Below are positions 10,901 to 18,385 of a DNA stretch of 64,000 bases, piece by piece. A program made the position numbers and the translations under genes. The notes beneath the pieces were generated by a model, which ran no database searches, was not told the origin of the DNA, and saw only the letters and a list, made by a program, of their open reading frames with translations. Each line of letters begins with the position of its first letter. Within the stretch, counting starts at the first letter, position 1. Origin of the DNA: Cloacimonetes bacterium SCGC AAA252-N17 (GTDB taxonomy: Bacteria > Cloacimonadota > Cloacimonadia > JGIOTU-2); contig ASNI01000003.1 in the NCBI GenBank assembly GCA_000404785.1, forward strand, positions 10,652-74,651, in the 5' to 3' direction.

Positions 10901-11254
10901 TGAATAGTGAGCTATATCAGATTGTGTTTCAAATTCAAGAGCAGAAAGAATTATCTCATTATTTTTTGTATCATATTCTGAGATTTTATAAGCTATTTGC
11001 TTTACAGATGGGATTGTGAAGAGAAATCTTATGATGAAAAATAGGATGACAATTCCTGCAACGAGTTTCGCGATCAGAGACCATGTTGTGAGGGTATCAT
11101 ATTTCTCATAGGATAAAGTAAGAGGTTGAATGATAAATGAAAAAACCAGGAAAAGAAGTATAAGAATTGTAATCAGGTAAAGTGCATTCTCAAGCAGTGA
11201 ATTGAGAACATATTTATTTCTGAAAGAGATTAAAACTTTTTTATATAAATTCAT
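7979..11254 (-). CDS. DUF4175-type large membrane protein with coiled coil
   Basis: 1,091 residues. Two hydrophobic segments lie near residues 24-46 and 62-82 and a third near 150-172. An extracytoplasmic beta-rich stretch follows to about residue 470. Then comes a long, highly charged Lys/Glu/Gln coiled coil (about 490-800) and a Gln-rich segment (QQLLQQLQQMSQGQQ) before the C-terminus. This arrangement matches the DUF4175 family common in the FCB group, whose function is unknown. It overlaps the downstream exported TPR gene, suggesting an envelope complex. Family assignment is from overall architecture, not from a search. Confidence 0.75.
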   Translation of the reverse strand: MNLYKKVLISFRNKYVLNSLLENALYLITILILLFLVFSFIIQPLTLSYEKYDTLTTWSLIAKLVAGIVILFFIIRFLFTIPSVKQIAYKISEYDTKNNEIILSALEFETQSDIAHYSQEILEKAIDDANNQASEVKFSVIFPAIKLKKSFHSILFSSVAFILVLLINPVLLTNSAKTILHPTAFAPHYDTFIKISTGNTTILKGSNLQIEVRNFYQELSYDIHVEQQRRRKTVKMNSNTHVLYNITDSLHYAVSNKFAQSDTFTVLVLEKPIIKNLQISYFYPAYTQLKNRTENDISGKIIAIKGTYIIEELTVNNELTEYRIIFFDGTTNELEKIGDFTYRTGFTVEKSGSYHFYLKDILGNTNNIFERTIFAEEDLPPKIEIILPARDKILAQNMQERIDFTASDDFGIQKIEILYKKNDGEYISKTVIDTTGITTLTASYNFDVSDQELFPGDVIFYYLKVYDNCTVPEAYTSNTKIFLLKFPSIEELYEEIQKQQSGNMDDMRESLEESRKNKEKFDELRRKFLKNEEMDWQQKEDLKEVIKKQKELAKKAEKAAKEYEKFVDELEKNKAVAKETLEKLKQIHEIMKEISSPELEKAMKELQKQIEKITPDQMKNALNNFQFSQEEFNKKLEQTLKLLKSIQLEQKLQKALQQAEELEKLQKQLNQQTSERIDQDQQLSELAPSQSDIHEKYESLKKELEELAKELAENSEKNAANEIEKGLKQAAQHKLTNALQMATQQLKSNDKQVKKKQCDILVGFSELRNSICMAQMKMQASLMTEFQKLLKKTLNEMLFFSKKQERFLDKSYNTYDILDEEISMYEGIKNSVNTLFQNPMIILMMDPKFFPHSAIALNSFERMFEKISENSHYNIQKDKEEIFKAMNLMIIDLLLSKSKQPQGSGGSMQQLLQQLQQMSQGQQSINMLTQAMLEQMMGQLQQGKGLTPQQQGMIDRIAGNEQQIKENFERMLRDYPEAEKLLGNMEGLKNELKEVVEKLQRGIIDEQVIRQQNKILSRLLDAQRSIHERDYSKKRESETPDEQQWDVPDNLIIDTTNMEVRDILKYINENYPEEYHRLIKEYLEKIQHENN

Positions 11255-11268
11255 TTATAATTCAAATA

Positions 11269-11344
11269 TGGAGCCACCAGCGGGATTTGAACCCACGACC
11301 TACTGATTACGAATCAGTTGCTCTGCCAACTGAGCTATGGTGGC
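11269..11344 (-). tRNA. tRNA-Thr (CGT anticodon)
   Basis: The minus strand folds into a 76-nt cloverleaf. The acceptor GCCACCA pairs with TGGTGGC, followed by discriminator T and an encoded CCA. The anticodon arm is ACTGA-TTCGTAA-TCAGT, giving anticodon CGT for codon ACG. The T-arm carries GGTTCAAATCC. Confidence 0.95.
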
Positions 11345-11442
11345 TTATTAGCACGTAATTAACATTCTATACGTAAAGTAAGAGAAAAGCAAAGTGAGAG
11401 GTCGGATTGTCAAGTTTTGGGGAAATAAGAAACTCTCAATTT

Positions 11443-11619
11443 CGACTCCTAAGGAACGAAGCGACAAGGAGTCGAGGTTTGAAGTGAAACAATACCTCGA
11501 ATCCTCGCTGCGCTTAGGATTCGAAGTAGATTTATTGAGGTGATAAAATATTGACACAATTTATATTAAAATTAATCAATCAATTTCGACTCCTAAGAAG
11601 CGAAGCGACGAGGAGTCGA
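11443..11619. repeat. Cluster of GACTCCT/AGGAGTC-type palindromes
   Basis: Between tRNA-Thr and the next gene lie three hairpin-like repeats. Two have arms TCGACTCCT and AGGAGTCGA around a loop containing GAACGAAGCGAC or GAAGCGAAGCGAC (11443-11475 and 11587-11619). The middle one is a variant, CGAATCCT...AGGATTCG, at about 11498-11523. They do not lie next to T-tracts, so they look like dispersed repeats rather than terminators. No gene is seen in 11345-11646. Confidence 0.7.
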
Positions 11620-11646
11620 GGTTTAAATAAAAAGCCACTTCTAATC

Positions 11647-12225
11647 CTACTTTGTTATAAAGTGCGTTCTCCTATATTCTTTATATCTTTTCCCAAACCA
11701 GGGACCTTCATCAAGAATTTGAAGGAAATATTCCCGATCTCCTTTTTCTTCAATAAGCTCACCGGCACCTTTTGCAAGGTCGTAATATTCTTTCCACCGA
11801 TCATCATCATTCAATGCCAGAGCCCGTGCATACTCCTCATAAGCAAAGGCAAGATCAAAATCATCAAAGCCGAATTTCTCGGTAATTTTAAGACAGTTCT
11901 GGGCATGATGAAGAGCGGATTCCTTTCTTCCAAGAATTGTGTACACGTGGGCTACCATCCACTCTCCCCGCTGCATATTTATGGGCTGCCCAACGATCGA
12001 CCAATGAAGAAGCGACGCATGAGCAAGATTGAGCATTGTTTCGTCTTCTTCATAGTTTCTTTCAGGCATATCAAGAAAATTCCAGGTTCTGTTAAAGAAA
12101 TCCACTGCAAATATCTGATGCGACTGCTCAAGTGTAAATTCTTTGGGCTGTACCTCTTCAGCGTCATCTGCAAAAAGAGTATATGTGCTGAGTAGAATCA
12201 AGGAAAAAACTATTATTTTTTTCAT
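11647..12225 (-). CDS. Small exported helical protein, uncharacterised
   Basis: The preferred start is ATG 12225, preceded by GGAGATATA and giving a signal peptide (MKKIIVFSLILLSTYTLFA). An upstream in-frame start at 12273 has no such signal. The 192-residue product has TPR-like helix pairs, for example AHVYTILGRKESALHHAQNC and LAFAYEEYARALAL, and a conserved-looking GPWFGKRY near the end. It resembles a widespread uncharacterised family that I cannot name. It is monocistronic, with palindromic repeats downstream. Confidence 0.7.
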   Translation of the reverse strand: MKKIIVFSLILLSTYTLFADDAEEVQPKEFTLEQSHQIFAVDFFNRTWNFLDMPERNYEEDETMLNLAHASLLHWSIVGQPINMQRGEWMVAHVYTILGRKESALHHAQNCLKITEKFGFDDFDLAFAYEEYARALALNDDDRWKEYYDLAKGAGELIEEKGDREYFLQILDEGPWFGKRYKEYRRTHFITK

Positions 12226-12377
12226 TATATCTCCAAGTTTAATTGCTGTATATTTTCCTGAAATGAACTGCATACTGTCAATTTATCGGGCTTAAAGAAA
12301 AAATCTCACTTTTAATTTGACAATTCAATTTATTCCATACCTTGTATGTATAAAATGATAAAAATCAGGAGACAGAA

Positions 12378-13199
12378 ATGACAGATATTCAGCAGGATCA
12401 GCAGGAGAAGAAAAAGGAACTCTATGAAAAAAATTTGAATAACATAAAACGAACGATCGTGGTGATGAGCGGTAAAGGTGGCGTGGGTAAAAGCACTGTT
12501 AGTGTGAATCTTGCATATTCCTTAGCAGAAAAGGGAAACAAAGTTGGCATTCTCGATGTTGATATTCACGGACCCTCTATAGTAAAAATGACCGGTATCG
12601 AAAATAAAAGATTGGTTCATCAGGAAGGGCACTCCCCAACTCCTGTGCCAGTCTCAGAAAACCTTTTAGTGCTTTCCATCGCATCATTACTTCAGGATCC
12701 GGACAGTCCGGTTATCTGGCGCGGACCTATGAAGATGAACCTCATAAAACAGTTCATGGAAGATATTGAATGGCCCGAGCTGGATTATCTTATTGTTGAC
12801 TGCCCTCCGGGAACTGGAGACGAACCTCTCAGCGTTATCCAAATCCTTAAGAAAATTTTCGGTGTGATCATTGTTTCCACACCACAAGAACTTGCCTATC
12901 TCGATGTACGGAAAGCTATTAATTTCGCAAAAAAATTGGAGATCCCCATTCTCGGTATTGTTGAGAATATGACCGAGATCGTATGCCCTTACTGCGGACA
13001 GAGGATCGAGCTTTTCAAGGCAGGCAGCGGAGAAAAGGCATTAAAGGATTTCAATATTGACCTCCTTGGAAGAATTCCCTTTGATGTGCAGGTCGTGCAA
13101 TCCGGCGATACAGGCAAACCCTTTATTGGTGAAAATGCAGACACAGAAGCAGGAAAAATATTCAACGAGATCACTGATAAAATTTTAGAAAAATTATAA
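12378..13199 (+). CDS. Mrp/NBP35-family Fe-S cluster carrier ATPase
   Basis: 273 residues. A deviant Walker A (MSGKGGVGKSTVSVNLA, about residues 31-47), DVDIHGPS and the DCPPGTGDEPLS switch identify a Mrp/ApbC/NBP35 P-loop ATPase. A CPYCG pair near residue 203 is the family's Fe-S binding site. Such proteins bind and pass on 4Fe-4S clusters. ATG 12378 follows AGGAGACAGAA. The gene opens a locus rich in Fe-S and NifX-like proteins, which fits a cluster-handling role. Downstream is a hairpin with a T-tract. Confidence 0.92.
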   Translation: MTDIQQDQQEKKKELYEKNLNNIKRTIVVMSGKGGVGKSTVSVNLAYSLAEKGNKVGILDVDIHGPSIVKMTGIENKRLVHQEGHSPTPVPVSENLLVLSIASLLQDPDSPVIWRGPMKMNLIKQFMEDIEWPELDYLIVDCPPGTGDEPLSVIQILKKIFGVIIVSTPQELAYLDVRKAINFAKKLEIPILGIVENMTEIVCPYCGQRIELFKAGSGEKALKDFNIDLLGRIPFDVQVVQSGDTGKPFIGENADTEAGKIFNEITDKILEKL

Positions 13200-13225
13200 A
13201 TCCTAAAAAACAAATACATAACTAA

Positions 13226-13258
13226 GACTCCTAAGCAACGCGAGGAGTCGTATTTTTT
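13226..13258 (+). terminator. Intrinsic terminator after mrp
   Basis: GACTCCT-aagcaacgcg-AGGAGTC followed by GTATTTTTTTT, 26 bases past the mrp stop. It uses the same arms as the dispersed GACTCCT palindromes, so a repeat copy may have been recruited as a terminator. Confidence 0.65.
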
Positions 13259-13276
13259 TTGTAATCACGAATTTAT

Positions 13277-13320
13277 CCTGTTAAATAAAATCTCCGATTT
13301 TCCCGGAGGGATTTAACAGG
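13277..13320. repeat. Long hairpin repeat CCTGTTAAAT...ATTTAACAGG
   Basis: Arms CCTGTTAAAT and ATTTAACAGG are nested around CTCCG...CGGAG and flanked by CACGAAT-type half-sites. It lies between the mrp terminator and the DUF134 gene. It has no adjacent T-tract and looks like a dispersed intergenic element. Confidence 0.55.
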
Positions 13321-13419
13321 GTTAACACGAATGAACACTCATAAAAAAATTCACTCTTTACTTGACAATCCTATTTGCCGTCTTAAGTTTTGAACATAAG
13401 TTCATAACAAGGAAATAAA

Positions 13420-13872
13420 ATGCCACGACCAAGAAAGATCAGACGCGTAAGCAAGCCACCAATTTGCAGTAGGTTCAAACCCGTTGGAATACCCGCACGC
13501 CTGCTGGAAAGGGTCGATCTTTCTGTTGACGAATACGAGGCGCTCCGTCTCGCTGATTATGAAGGATTCGAGCACAAAGAAGCTGCTGAAAAAATGGGAA
13601 TATCACGTCCTACCTTCACCCGCCTTATTGATCAAGCACGAAAAAAGATCGCATCAGGCATCATAGAAGGAAAAGAAATTTCTATCGAGGGCGGCGACTT
13701 CCAATTCATACAACATATAGTACGCTGCAGAAGCTGTGGTTCGCTTTCCAACTATTCACAACAAGCACCGGTAAAATGTCCCGAATGCAATGAAGCTGAC
13801 CTGGAAAATCTTAATCAATATTATCAAAGAGGACGTGGTCGCGGTCGAGGACGATGGGGGCAGGGCAGATGA
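13420..13872 (+). CDS. DUF134 helix-turn-helix protein
   Basis: 150 residues. The N-terminal half (MPRPRKIRRVS, VGIPARLLERVDLSVDEYEA, then EAAEKMGISRPTFTRLIDQA) is the DUF134 helix-turn-helix with its conserved RPR start. Residues 103-126 hold two Cys pairs (CRSCG and CPEC), likely a metal site. The tail is Gly/Arg repeats (RGRGRGRGRWGQGR). DUF134 proteins are predicted DNA-binding regulators often found near NifX-like genes, as here. It probably regulates the cluster that follows, but its operator is not identifiable from sequence alone. Confidence 0.85.
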   Translation: MPRPRKIRRVSKPPICSRFKPVGIPARLLERVDLSVDEYEALRLADYEGFEHKEAAEKMGISRPTFTRLIDQARKKIASGIIEGKEISIEGGDFQFIQHIVRCRSCGSLSNYSQQAPVKCPECNEADLENLNQYYQRGRGRGRGRWGQGR

Positions 13873-13911
13873 ATAAAATTTTAAATAAATCACAATACAA
13901 GGAGGCATACT

Positions 13912-14277
13912 ATGCCACGTGGAGACAGAACTGGTCCTAACGGAATGGGACCTATGACCGGGCGAGCAGCTGGCTTTTGTTCCGGATACGACAGACCTGG
14001 CTACATGAATGCAGCAGGTGGAAGAGGTAACTTTGGACGCGGATTCGGACGAGGATCCGGCTATGGACAAGGATTTGGTTATGGTCGCGGCTTCGGACGC
14101 GGAAGAGGATTTGGTGTAGATTTTGCACCCGCTTATCCTGTTGCATATGCACCATATCCCGCGTCTGCTCAAGCAGAGAATGAAAAAGATTATCTTGAGA
14201 ACGAACTGAATATGATGAAAGAAAATATGAAGCATCTTGAAACTCGACTCAAAGAAATCAAAGCTGCAGAGAAATAG
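13912..14277 (+). CDS. DUF5320-type Gly/Arg-rich small protein
   Basis: 121 residues, with AAGGAGG about 12 bases before ATG 13912. It starts MPRGDRTGPNGMGPMTGRAA, the typical DUF5320 opening. Gly-Arg-Phe-Tyr repeats run through the middle (about 38-70) and a helical, charged C-terminus runs from about 90 to 121 (NELNMMKENMKHLETRLKEI), probably a coiled coil. Family function is unknown; members accompany NifX and MinD-ferredoxin genes in anaerobes. It is likely co-transcribed with the DUF134 gene 40 bases upstream. Confidence 0.8.
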   Translation: MPRGDRTGPNGMGPMTGRAAGFCSGYDRPGYMNAAGGRGNFGRGFGRGSGYGQGFGYGRGFGRGRGFGVDFAPAYPVAYAPYPASAQAENEKDYLENELNMMKENMKHLETRLKEIKAAEK

Positions 14278-14298
14278 TAACCTTATCAGCTATTCATT

Positions 14299-14363
14299 CC
14301 ACAAAGGACTCAGAGTTCATGGAGAAAGTTTATATGACTCTGTGCTCTCTGACTCCTCTGTGG
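14299..14363. repeat. Imperfect inverted repeat, CCACAGAGGACTCAGAG type
   Basis: Arms of 17 bases, at 14299-14315 and 14347-14363, match with two mismatches around a 31-base loop. The wording is of the CCACAGAGGACACAGAG kind that recurs near 28985-29030. It fills the gap between two DUF5320-like genes. Confidence 0.6.
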
Positions 14364-14382
14364 TAATAACTTAGGAGTTTTT

Positions 14383-14679
14383 ATGCCAAGAAGAGACGGT
14401 ACAGGTCCGGAAGGTCGTGGTCCCGGAACAGGTCGAAGAAACGGTAGTTGCTTTGGTGCTTTCACAAAGAAAGATGGAAGCATCTCTGTATGGCGCACAC
14501 TTGTCATACCTGCTATCGGTGCGATCATAAATGACCTTCGTAAACCAGACAGCATTTCACGAAAAACCGTGAATGCAATTGTAAATAAAGTGAAAACAAA
14601 ACAGATCACAGATAAGAGAAAACCATCTGCGGAAGTAGAAGGCACTTATTCAGTGATCGATACTGAAAAAGGAGAATAA
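14383..14679 (+). CDS. Second DUF5320-like small protein
   Basis: 98 residues, starting MPRRDGTGPEGRGPGTGRRN, which matches the opening of the neighbour at 13912. The remainder differs: a hydrophobic stretch near residues 36-48 (TLVIPAIGAIINDL), then a Lys-rich region. The preceding sequence TTAGGAGTTTTT supplies a ribosome site. Its stop lies one base before the ATG of the next gene, so they are coupled. Function is unknown; the shared N-terminus suggests a common binding partner within the NifX locus. Confidence 0.75.
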   Translation: MPRRDGTGPEGRGPGTGRRNGSCFGAFTKKDGSISVWRTLVIPAIGAIINDLRKPDSISRKTVNAIVNKVKTKQITDKRKPSAEVEGTYSVIDTEKGE

Positions 14680-14680
14680 C

Positions 14681-14875
14681 ATGCCAAGAGGAAACGGTCA
14701 AGGCAGAGGTGTGGGTGGAGGACAAGGACAGGGTCGCGGACAAGGTGGCAATTTCCCGGGTCCCGGCGGTTACTGCGTATGTCCTTCTTGCGGGTACAAA
14801 GAAACCCATGTGCAAGGTGTTCCCTGCATGAACAAAACCTGCCCCAAATGCGGCGCAAAAATGGCACGAGAATAA
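14681..14875 (+). CDS. Gly-rich protein with four-Cys terminal module
   Basis: 64 residues. Residues 1-27 are Gly/Gln/Arg repeats. The rest is GGYCVCPSCGYKE...GVPCMNKTCPKCGAKM, with Cys pairs typical of a zinc ribbon or rubredoxin-like knuckle. An almost identical module ends the ferredoxin protein at 22829-23314. It follows its upstream neighbour by 1 base. Metal binding is inferred from the Cys spacing; the function is unknown. Confidence 0.75.
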   Translation: MPRGNGQGRGVGGGQGQGRGQGGNFPGPGGYCVCPSCGYKETHVQGVPCMNKTCPKCGAKMARE

Positions 14876-14900
14876 AAAATAAAATACATTAGGAGATCTG

Positions 14901-15266
14901 ATGCGGATAGTAATTTCTACAGAAAATGGAAACGTAGCTCAACATTTCGGACGATGTCCTGAATTTACACTTGTAGATATCGAAAACGGAGTTTTAGAAA
15001 AAAAAGAAATCGTCCAGAATCCCGGACATGCGCCAGGTGTACTTCCAAAATATTTCAATCAATTAGGGTGTAAGATCATCATAGCAGGTGGTATGGGTAA
15101 CAGAGCACAGGAGCTATTCAGGACCTATGACATGGACTGGATAATCGGTGTGCAGGGTGATGTTGACTCTATCATAGATGACTATATTGAAGGCACAATC
15201 ACAGCAGGCGACAGCATGTGCGAACACGGCGAAGGAAAGGGACCCGGAACCAAAAAGTGGGATTAA
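14901..15266 (+). CDS. NifX/NifB-type cofactor-binding protein
   Basis: 121 residues. MRIVISTENGNVAQHFGRCPEFTLVDI, then GAGMGNRAQELF-like Gly-rich turns, match the dinitrogenase Fe-Mo cofactor-binding (NifX/NafY) fold. The C-terminus has one Cys-Glu-His (SMCEHGEGKG). No nitrogenase genes lie in the window, so this is one of the orphan NifX-like proteins often found with Mrp, DUF134 and MinD-ferredoxin. AGGAGATCTG precedes the ATG. Likely role: metal or Fe-S cluster binding or transfer (inferred). Confidence 0.85.
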   Translation: MRIVISTENGNVAQHFGRCPEFTLVDIENGVLEKKEIVQNPGHAPGVLPKYFNQLGCKIIIAGGMGNRAQELFRTYDMDWIIGVQGDVDSIIDDYIEGTITAGDSMCEHGEGKGPGTKKWD

Positions 15267-15283
15267 CATTATTTTTAATACTT

Positions 15284-15925
15284 ATGAAAATTACTATTAT
15301 TTTTGATAATACTGCCTACGATCCTGACCTTCAACCTTCATGGGGATTCTCGGCACTCATTGAGATCAATGAGAAAAAAATCCTCTTTGATACCGGCGAC
15401 AATGGCGATATCCTGATGTCAAATATGAAAAAACTTGGTATCGATCCTATTGACATTGATGCTGTTTTCATCTCTCATAATCACTACGATCACATCGGTG
15501 GATTGTCCTCATTCCTCTCTGAAAATAATGATGTAACACTTTATATCCCACCCTCTCTTCGAGGAATTCATAACGTGAAAGAACGTATCTATGTTGATAA
15601 ACCGGCAGAGCTGTATGAAAATATATATTCCACTGGTGAGCTTGCCAATGTCGAACAATCCTTGGTCGTAAAGACTGAAAAAGGATTGGTCATCATTGTT
15701 GGGTGCAGTCATTCGGGAGTGGAACAAATCTTGGAAACAGCGCGACAATTCGGCGAACCCTATGCACTCATCGGTGGGCTTCATGGTTTCAAAAAATATT
15801 CTGTACTCGAACCGCTTACATTTGTGTGCCCTACCCATTGCACCGAGTACATCAAAGAGATAAAAAAGCGTTATCCTGAAAAATATATCGAAGGCGGAGT
15901 AGGAAAAGTAATCGAAATTGAATAA
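15284..15925 (+). CDS. MBL-fold metallo-hydrolase
   Basis: ATG 15284 (MKITIIFDNTAYDP) is preferred over an upstream in-frame start at 15218, which would overlap the NifX gene by 49 bases. The 213-residue product has FDTGDNGDILMSN and the HNHYDHIGG metal motif (about residue 66), then GCSHSGVEQI and GGLHGF. This is the arrangement of the methyl-tetrahydropterin-phosphate synthase-like MBL group, often adjacent to NifX and MinD-ferredoxin genes. The substrate is unknown. Confidence 0.85.
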   Translation: MKITIIFDNTAYDPDLQPSWGFSALIEINEKKILFDTGDNGDILMSNMKKLGIDPIDIDAVFISHNHYDHIGGLSSFLSENNDVTLYIPPSLRGIHNVKERIYVDKPAELYENIYSTGELANVEQSLVVKTEKGLVIIVGCSHSGVEQILETARQFGEPYALIGGLHGFKKYSVLEPLTFVCPTHCTEYIKEIKKRYPEKYIEGGVGKVIEIE

Positions 15926-15954
15926 TAGAAAAATCTTTCAGAAAAGGAATACCT

Positions 15955-17139
15955 GTGAATAGAAAAAGTTTAACCTCAAAACGTGTGAGTTCAATCAGCA
16001 AATCAGCTATTCATGAAATGACACGACTCTCAAAAGAGATCGAGGATGTCGCATTTCTTTCGTGGGCAAAACCAACTTCGGGAACACCCAAGCATATAAA
16101 TAAAGCTGCAATCGAAGCAATAGAAAAAGGTCTTGTTGGAGGATATTCACCAAGTGACGGACTGCTGGAACTGAGAAAAGAAATTGTGAAAAAGTTAGCT
16201 CGGGATAACAATATTATTGCAAATCCGAACCAGATATTAGTGACTGTCGGCGCGATCGAAGGCATCGCTTCTGCAGTAATGGCAACCGTCGATCCGGGAG
16301 ATGAAGTTATCGTGCCCTCCCCCACATATTCCACTCATGTACGGCAGGTGCTTCTCGCATCTGCAAAACCGGTTTTCGTACCTCTACATGAAGATGATGA
16401 ATTTGCTTTTCATATTGAAGATATCAAAAAAGCGATAACTCCGAAAACAAAAGCAATACTCTTCTGCAGTCCAAACAATCCGACAGGATCAATATTCCCT
16501 GAAGAAACTCTTAGAGAAATTGCTCAAATCGCTATCGAAAACAATCTTGTGATCATTACGGATGAAGCATACGAGTATTTTGTGTATGATGGAAATAAGC
16601 ATTTCAGTATTGCTTCAATTCCGGAAGTTCAAAACAATGTGATATCCTGCTACACTTTTACAAAAACCTATGCAATGACGGGCTGGCGGATAGGTTATCT
16701 TCATGCGCAGGAAGCGGTGATCCCTCAAATAAAAAAAGCACATATTCCTTTTGCGATCTGTGCGCCTGTAATCTCTCAATATGCAGCTTTGGAAGCATTG
16801 AGAGGTTCACAAAATTGTGTAGATGATTTCCGTTCTCATTACAAATCCGCACGTGATCTTATGTGCAACCGACTCGACCGGCTCGAGAATATTTTTTCTT
16901 ATGTAAAACCAACCGGTTCGTACCTGATGTTCCCAAAAATTCTTCTCGATGAAGGCAAGGATTCAATAGATTTCTGTGTAAATCTACTGCAAAAAGCAAA
17001 GGTTTCAACAACGCCTGGTATTGCTTTCGGACCTACAGGGGAAAGTCATCTGCGCTTATCTTTCTGCGTTGATGAAGACATGATCAATACTGCATTTGAC
17101 CGCATGGAAAAATATTTTTATCATGGAGGTAAGAAATGA
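15955..17139 (+). CDS. PLP-dependent class I/II aminotransferase
   Basis: 394 residues with a GTG start preceded by AAAAGGAATACCT. Fold type I features: NPNQILVTVGAIEGI, the SPNNPTGSIFP loop, DEAYEYF, and the Schiff-base Lys in CYTFTKTYAMTGWRIGYLH (about residue 240). The Arg in the SHLRLSFC segment binds the substrate carboxylate. The specific amino acid cannot be told from sequence. It is the third metabolic gene in the run and overlaps the VOC gene by ATGA. Confidence 0.88.
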   Translation: MNRKSLTSKRVSSISKSAIHEMTRLSKEIEDVAFLSWAKPTSGTPKHINKAAIEAIEKGLVGGYSPSDGLLELRKEIVKKLARDNNIIANPNQILVTVGAIEGIASAVMATVDPGDEVIVPSPTYSTHVRQVLLASAKPVFVPLHEDDEFAFHIEDIKKAITPKTKAILFCSPNNPTGSIFPEETLREIAQIAIENNLVIITDEAYEYFVYDGNKHFSIASIPEVQNNVISCYTFTKTYAMTGWRIGYLHAQEAVIPQIKKAHIPFAICAPVISQYAALEALRGSQNCVDDFRSHYKSARDLMCNRLDRLENIFSYVKPTGSYLMFPKILLDEGKDSIDFCVNLLQKAKVSTTPGIAFGPTGESHLRLSFCVDEDMINTAFDRMEKYFYHGGKK

Positions 17140-17528
17140 TCCATCATGCTGGACTCACCATCACCGATCCTACTGATATAATTAATTTTTATCAGGACAT
17201 ACTCGGTCTGAAGATTAAAAAAGAATTCACTCTTAAAAAAGAGCTCAATCAACAATTATTTGGTTTCTATGAAGATGTCCCAGTGACCATGCTCTCAAAT
17301 GGTAAAGCAGATATCGAGATTTTTGTTACAGACCTTCCTGCCAGAAATAATTATTCTCACCTGTGTATCGAAGTAGAAGATAGAAACGAAATCATTAAAA
17401 AGGTTAAAGAAAAAAACTATAGCCATACGGTTATCGAAAGAGATCTTTACCCGCTTGTATTTATTCAAGATCGATTTGGCAACTGTTTCGAGATAAAACA
17501 AAAAATCAAAGTAGAGAATGTATCATGA
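17136..17528 (+). CDS. VOC/glyoxalase-fold protein
   Basis: 130 residues starting MIHHAGLTITDPTDIINFYQ, with the paired beta-alpha-beta-beta-beta modules of the vicinal oxygen chelate fold and a C-terminal LVFIQDRFGNCFEI that supplies the usual metal Glu. It overlaps the aminotransferase stop (ATGA) and the next MinD gene start (ATGA). Substrate unknown: isomerase, lyase or binding protein are all possible. Confidence 0.75.
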   Translation: MIHHAGLTITDPTDIINFYQDILGLKIKKEFTLKKELNQQLFGFYEDVPVTMLSNGKADIEIFVTDLPARNNYSHLCIEVEDRNEIIKKVKEKNYSHTVIERDLYPLVFIQDRFGNCFEIKQKIKVENVS

Positions 17529-18385
17529 AAATAGCAATTGCAAGTGGAAAAGGCGGTACAGGTAAGACCACTCTTGCGACGAATCTTGCCCATCTCCTTT
17601 CTCAGAAATTCCCTGTTATTCTCGCAGATCTCGATGTAGAAGAACCCAACTCCGGATTTTTCATTAAAGGGAATAAGATACGGGAAAAAAAAGCTTTTAG
17701 AATGATCCCTGAATGGGATAAAGATAAGTGTGTACTTTGCGGTAATTGCCAGCGAGTATGTAAGTTCAATGCAGTTATAAAATTGGGAGAAGAGGTGTTG
17801 GTTTTCAATCAACTGTGCCATGGTTGTTATGCATGCTCGGAGCTGTGTCCGCAAAATGCCCTACTCATGAAATCTTTTGAAGTGGGAAAGATCACAGAAT
17901 TCAGAAAGAATGATTTGCATTTTTTAGAAGGAAAGCTCAATGTCGGCGAAGAACAGGCAGTGCCTGTGATCAAGAGAACATTAGAATATGTTGAGCAGAA
18001 ATTTTCACCTGATATACTACGAATTTTTGATGCACCCCCAGGGACTTCCTGTCCTGTGATCGAAGCGACGAAAGATGCTGATTATATTATTCTCATCACC
18101 GAACCGACCCCCTTTGGATTGCATGATCTCAAGCTGGCTGTAGACGTTATGAGAGAGTTGAAAAAACAATGTGGCGTTGTCATAAACCGTTATGGTATTG
18201 GAAACGATGATGTGATACGTTATTGTAAAAAAGAACGTATCCCTCTCCTCGGTAAAATTCCTAATATGAAAAGAGCGGCAGAAACCTATGCAAAGGGTGG
18301 ATTACTTTCTGAAACTATACCTGAGATCAGGAATTCCTTTGAAAAAATTATCGAGAACCTGCGAACTTTGGAGGTGCTGTCATGA
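17525..18385 (+). CDS. MinD-superfamily ATPase with inserted ferredoxin domain (1)
   Basis: 286 residues. The deviant Walker A GKGGTGKTTLATNLA opens the protein. Residues about 63-113 are an inserted 2x4Fe-4S ferredoxin (CVLCGNCQRVC and CHGCYACSELC). DAPPGTSCPV and LITEPTPFGLHDLKL are the MinD/ParA switch elements. Such ATPases occur in tandem pairs with NifX-like proteins in anaerobes and are thought to act in metal-cluster assembly; the exact substrate is unknown. Overlaps its neighbours on both sides by 4 bases. Confidence 0.9.
   Translation: MKIAIASGKGGTGKTTLATNLAHLLSQKFPVILADLDVEEPNSGFFIKGNKIREKKAFRMIPEWDKDKCVLCGNCQRVCKFNAVIKLGEEVLVFNQLCHGCYACSELCPQNALLMKSFEVGKITEFRKNDLHFLEGKLNVGEEQAVPVIKRTLEYVEQKFSPDILRIFDAPPGTSCPVIEATKDADYIILITEPTPFGLHDLKLAVDVMRELKKQCGVVINRYGIGNDDVIRYCKKERIPLLGKIPNMKRAAETYAKGGLLSETIPEIRNSFEKIIENLRTLEVLS

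Noticed and set aside
13756..14235. 159-codon minus-strand ORF across DUF134 and DUF5320 genes
   Set aside because: It is the antisense of Gly/Arg-rich repeats, giving Ser/Thr-rich sequence without domain.
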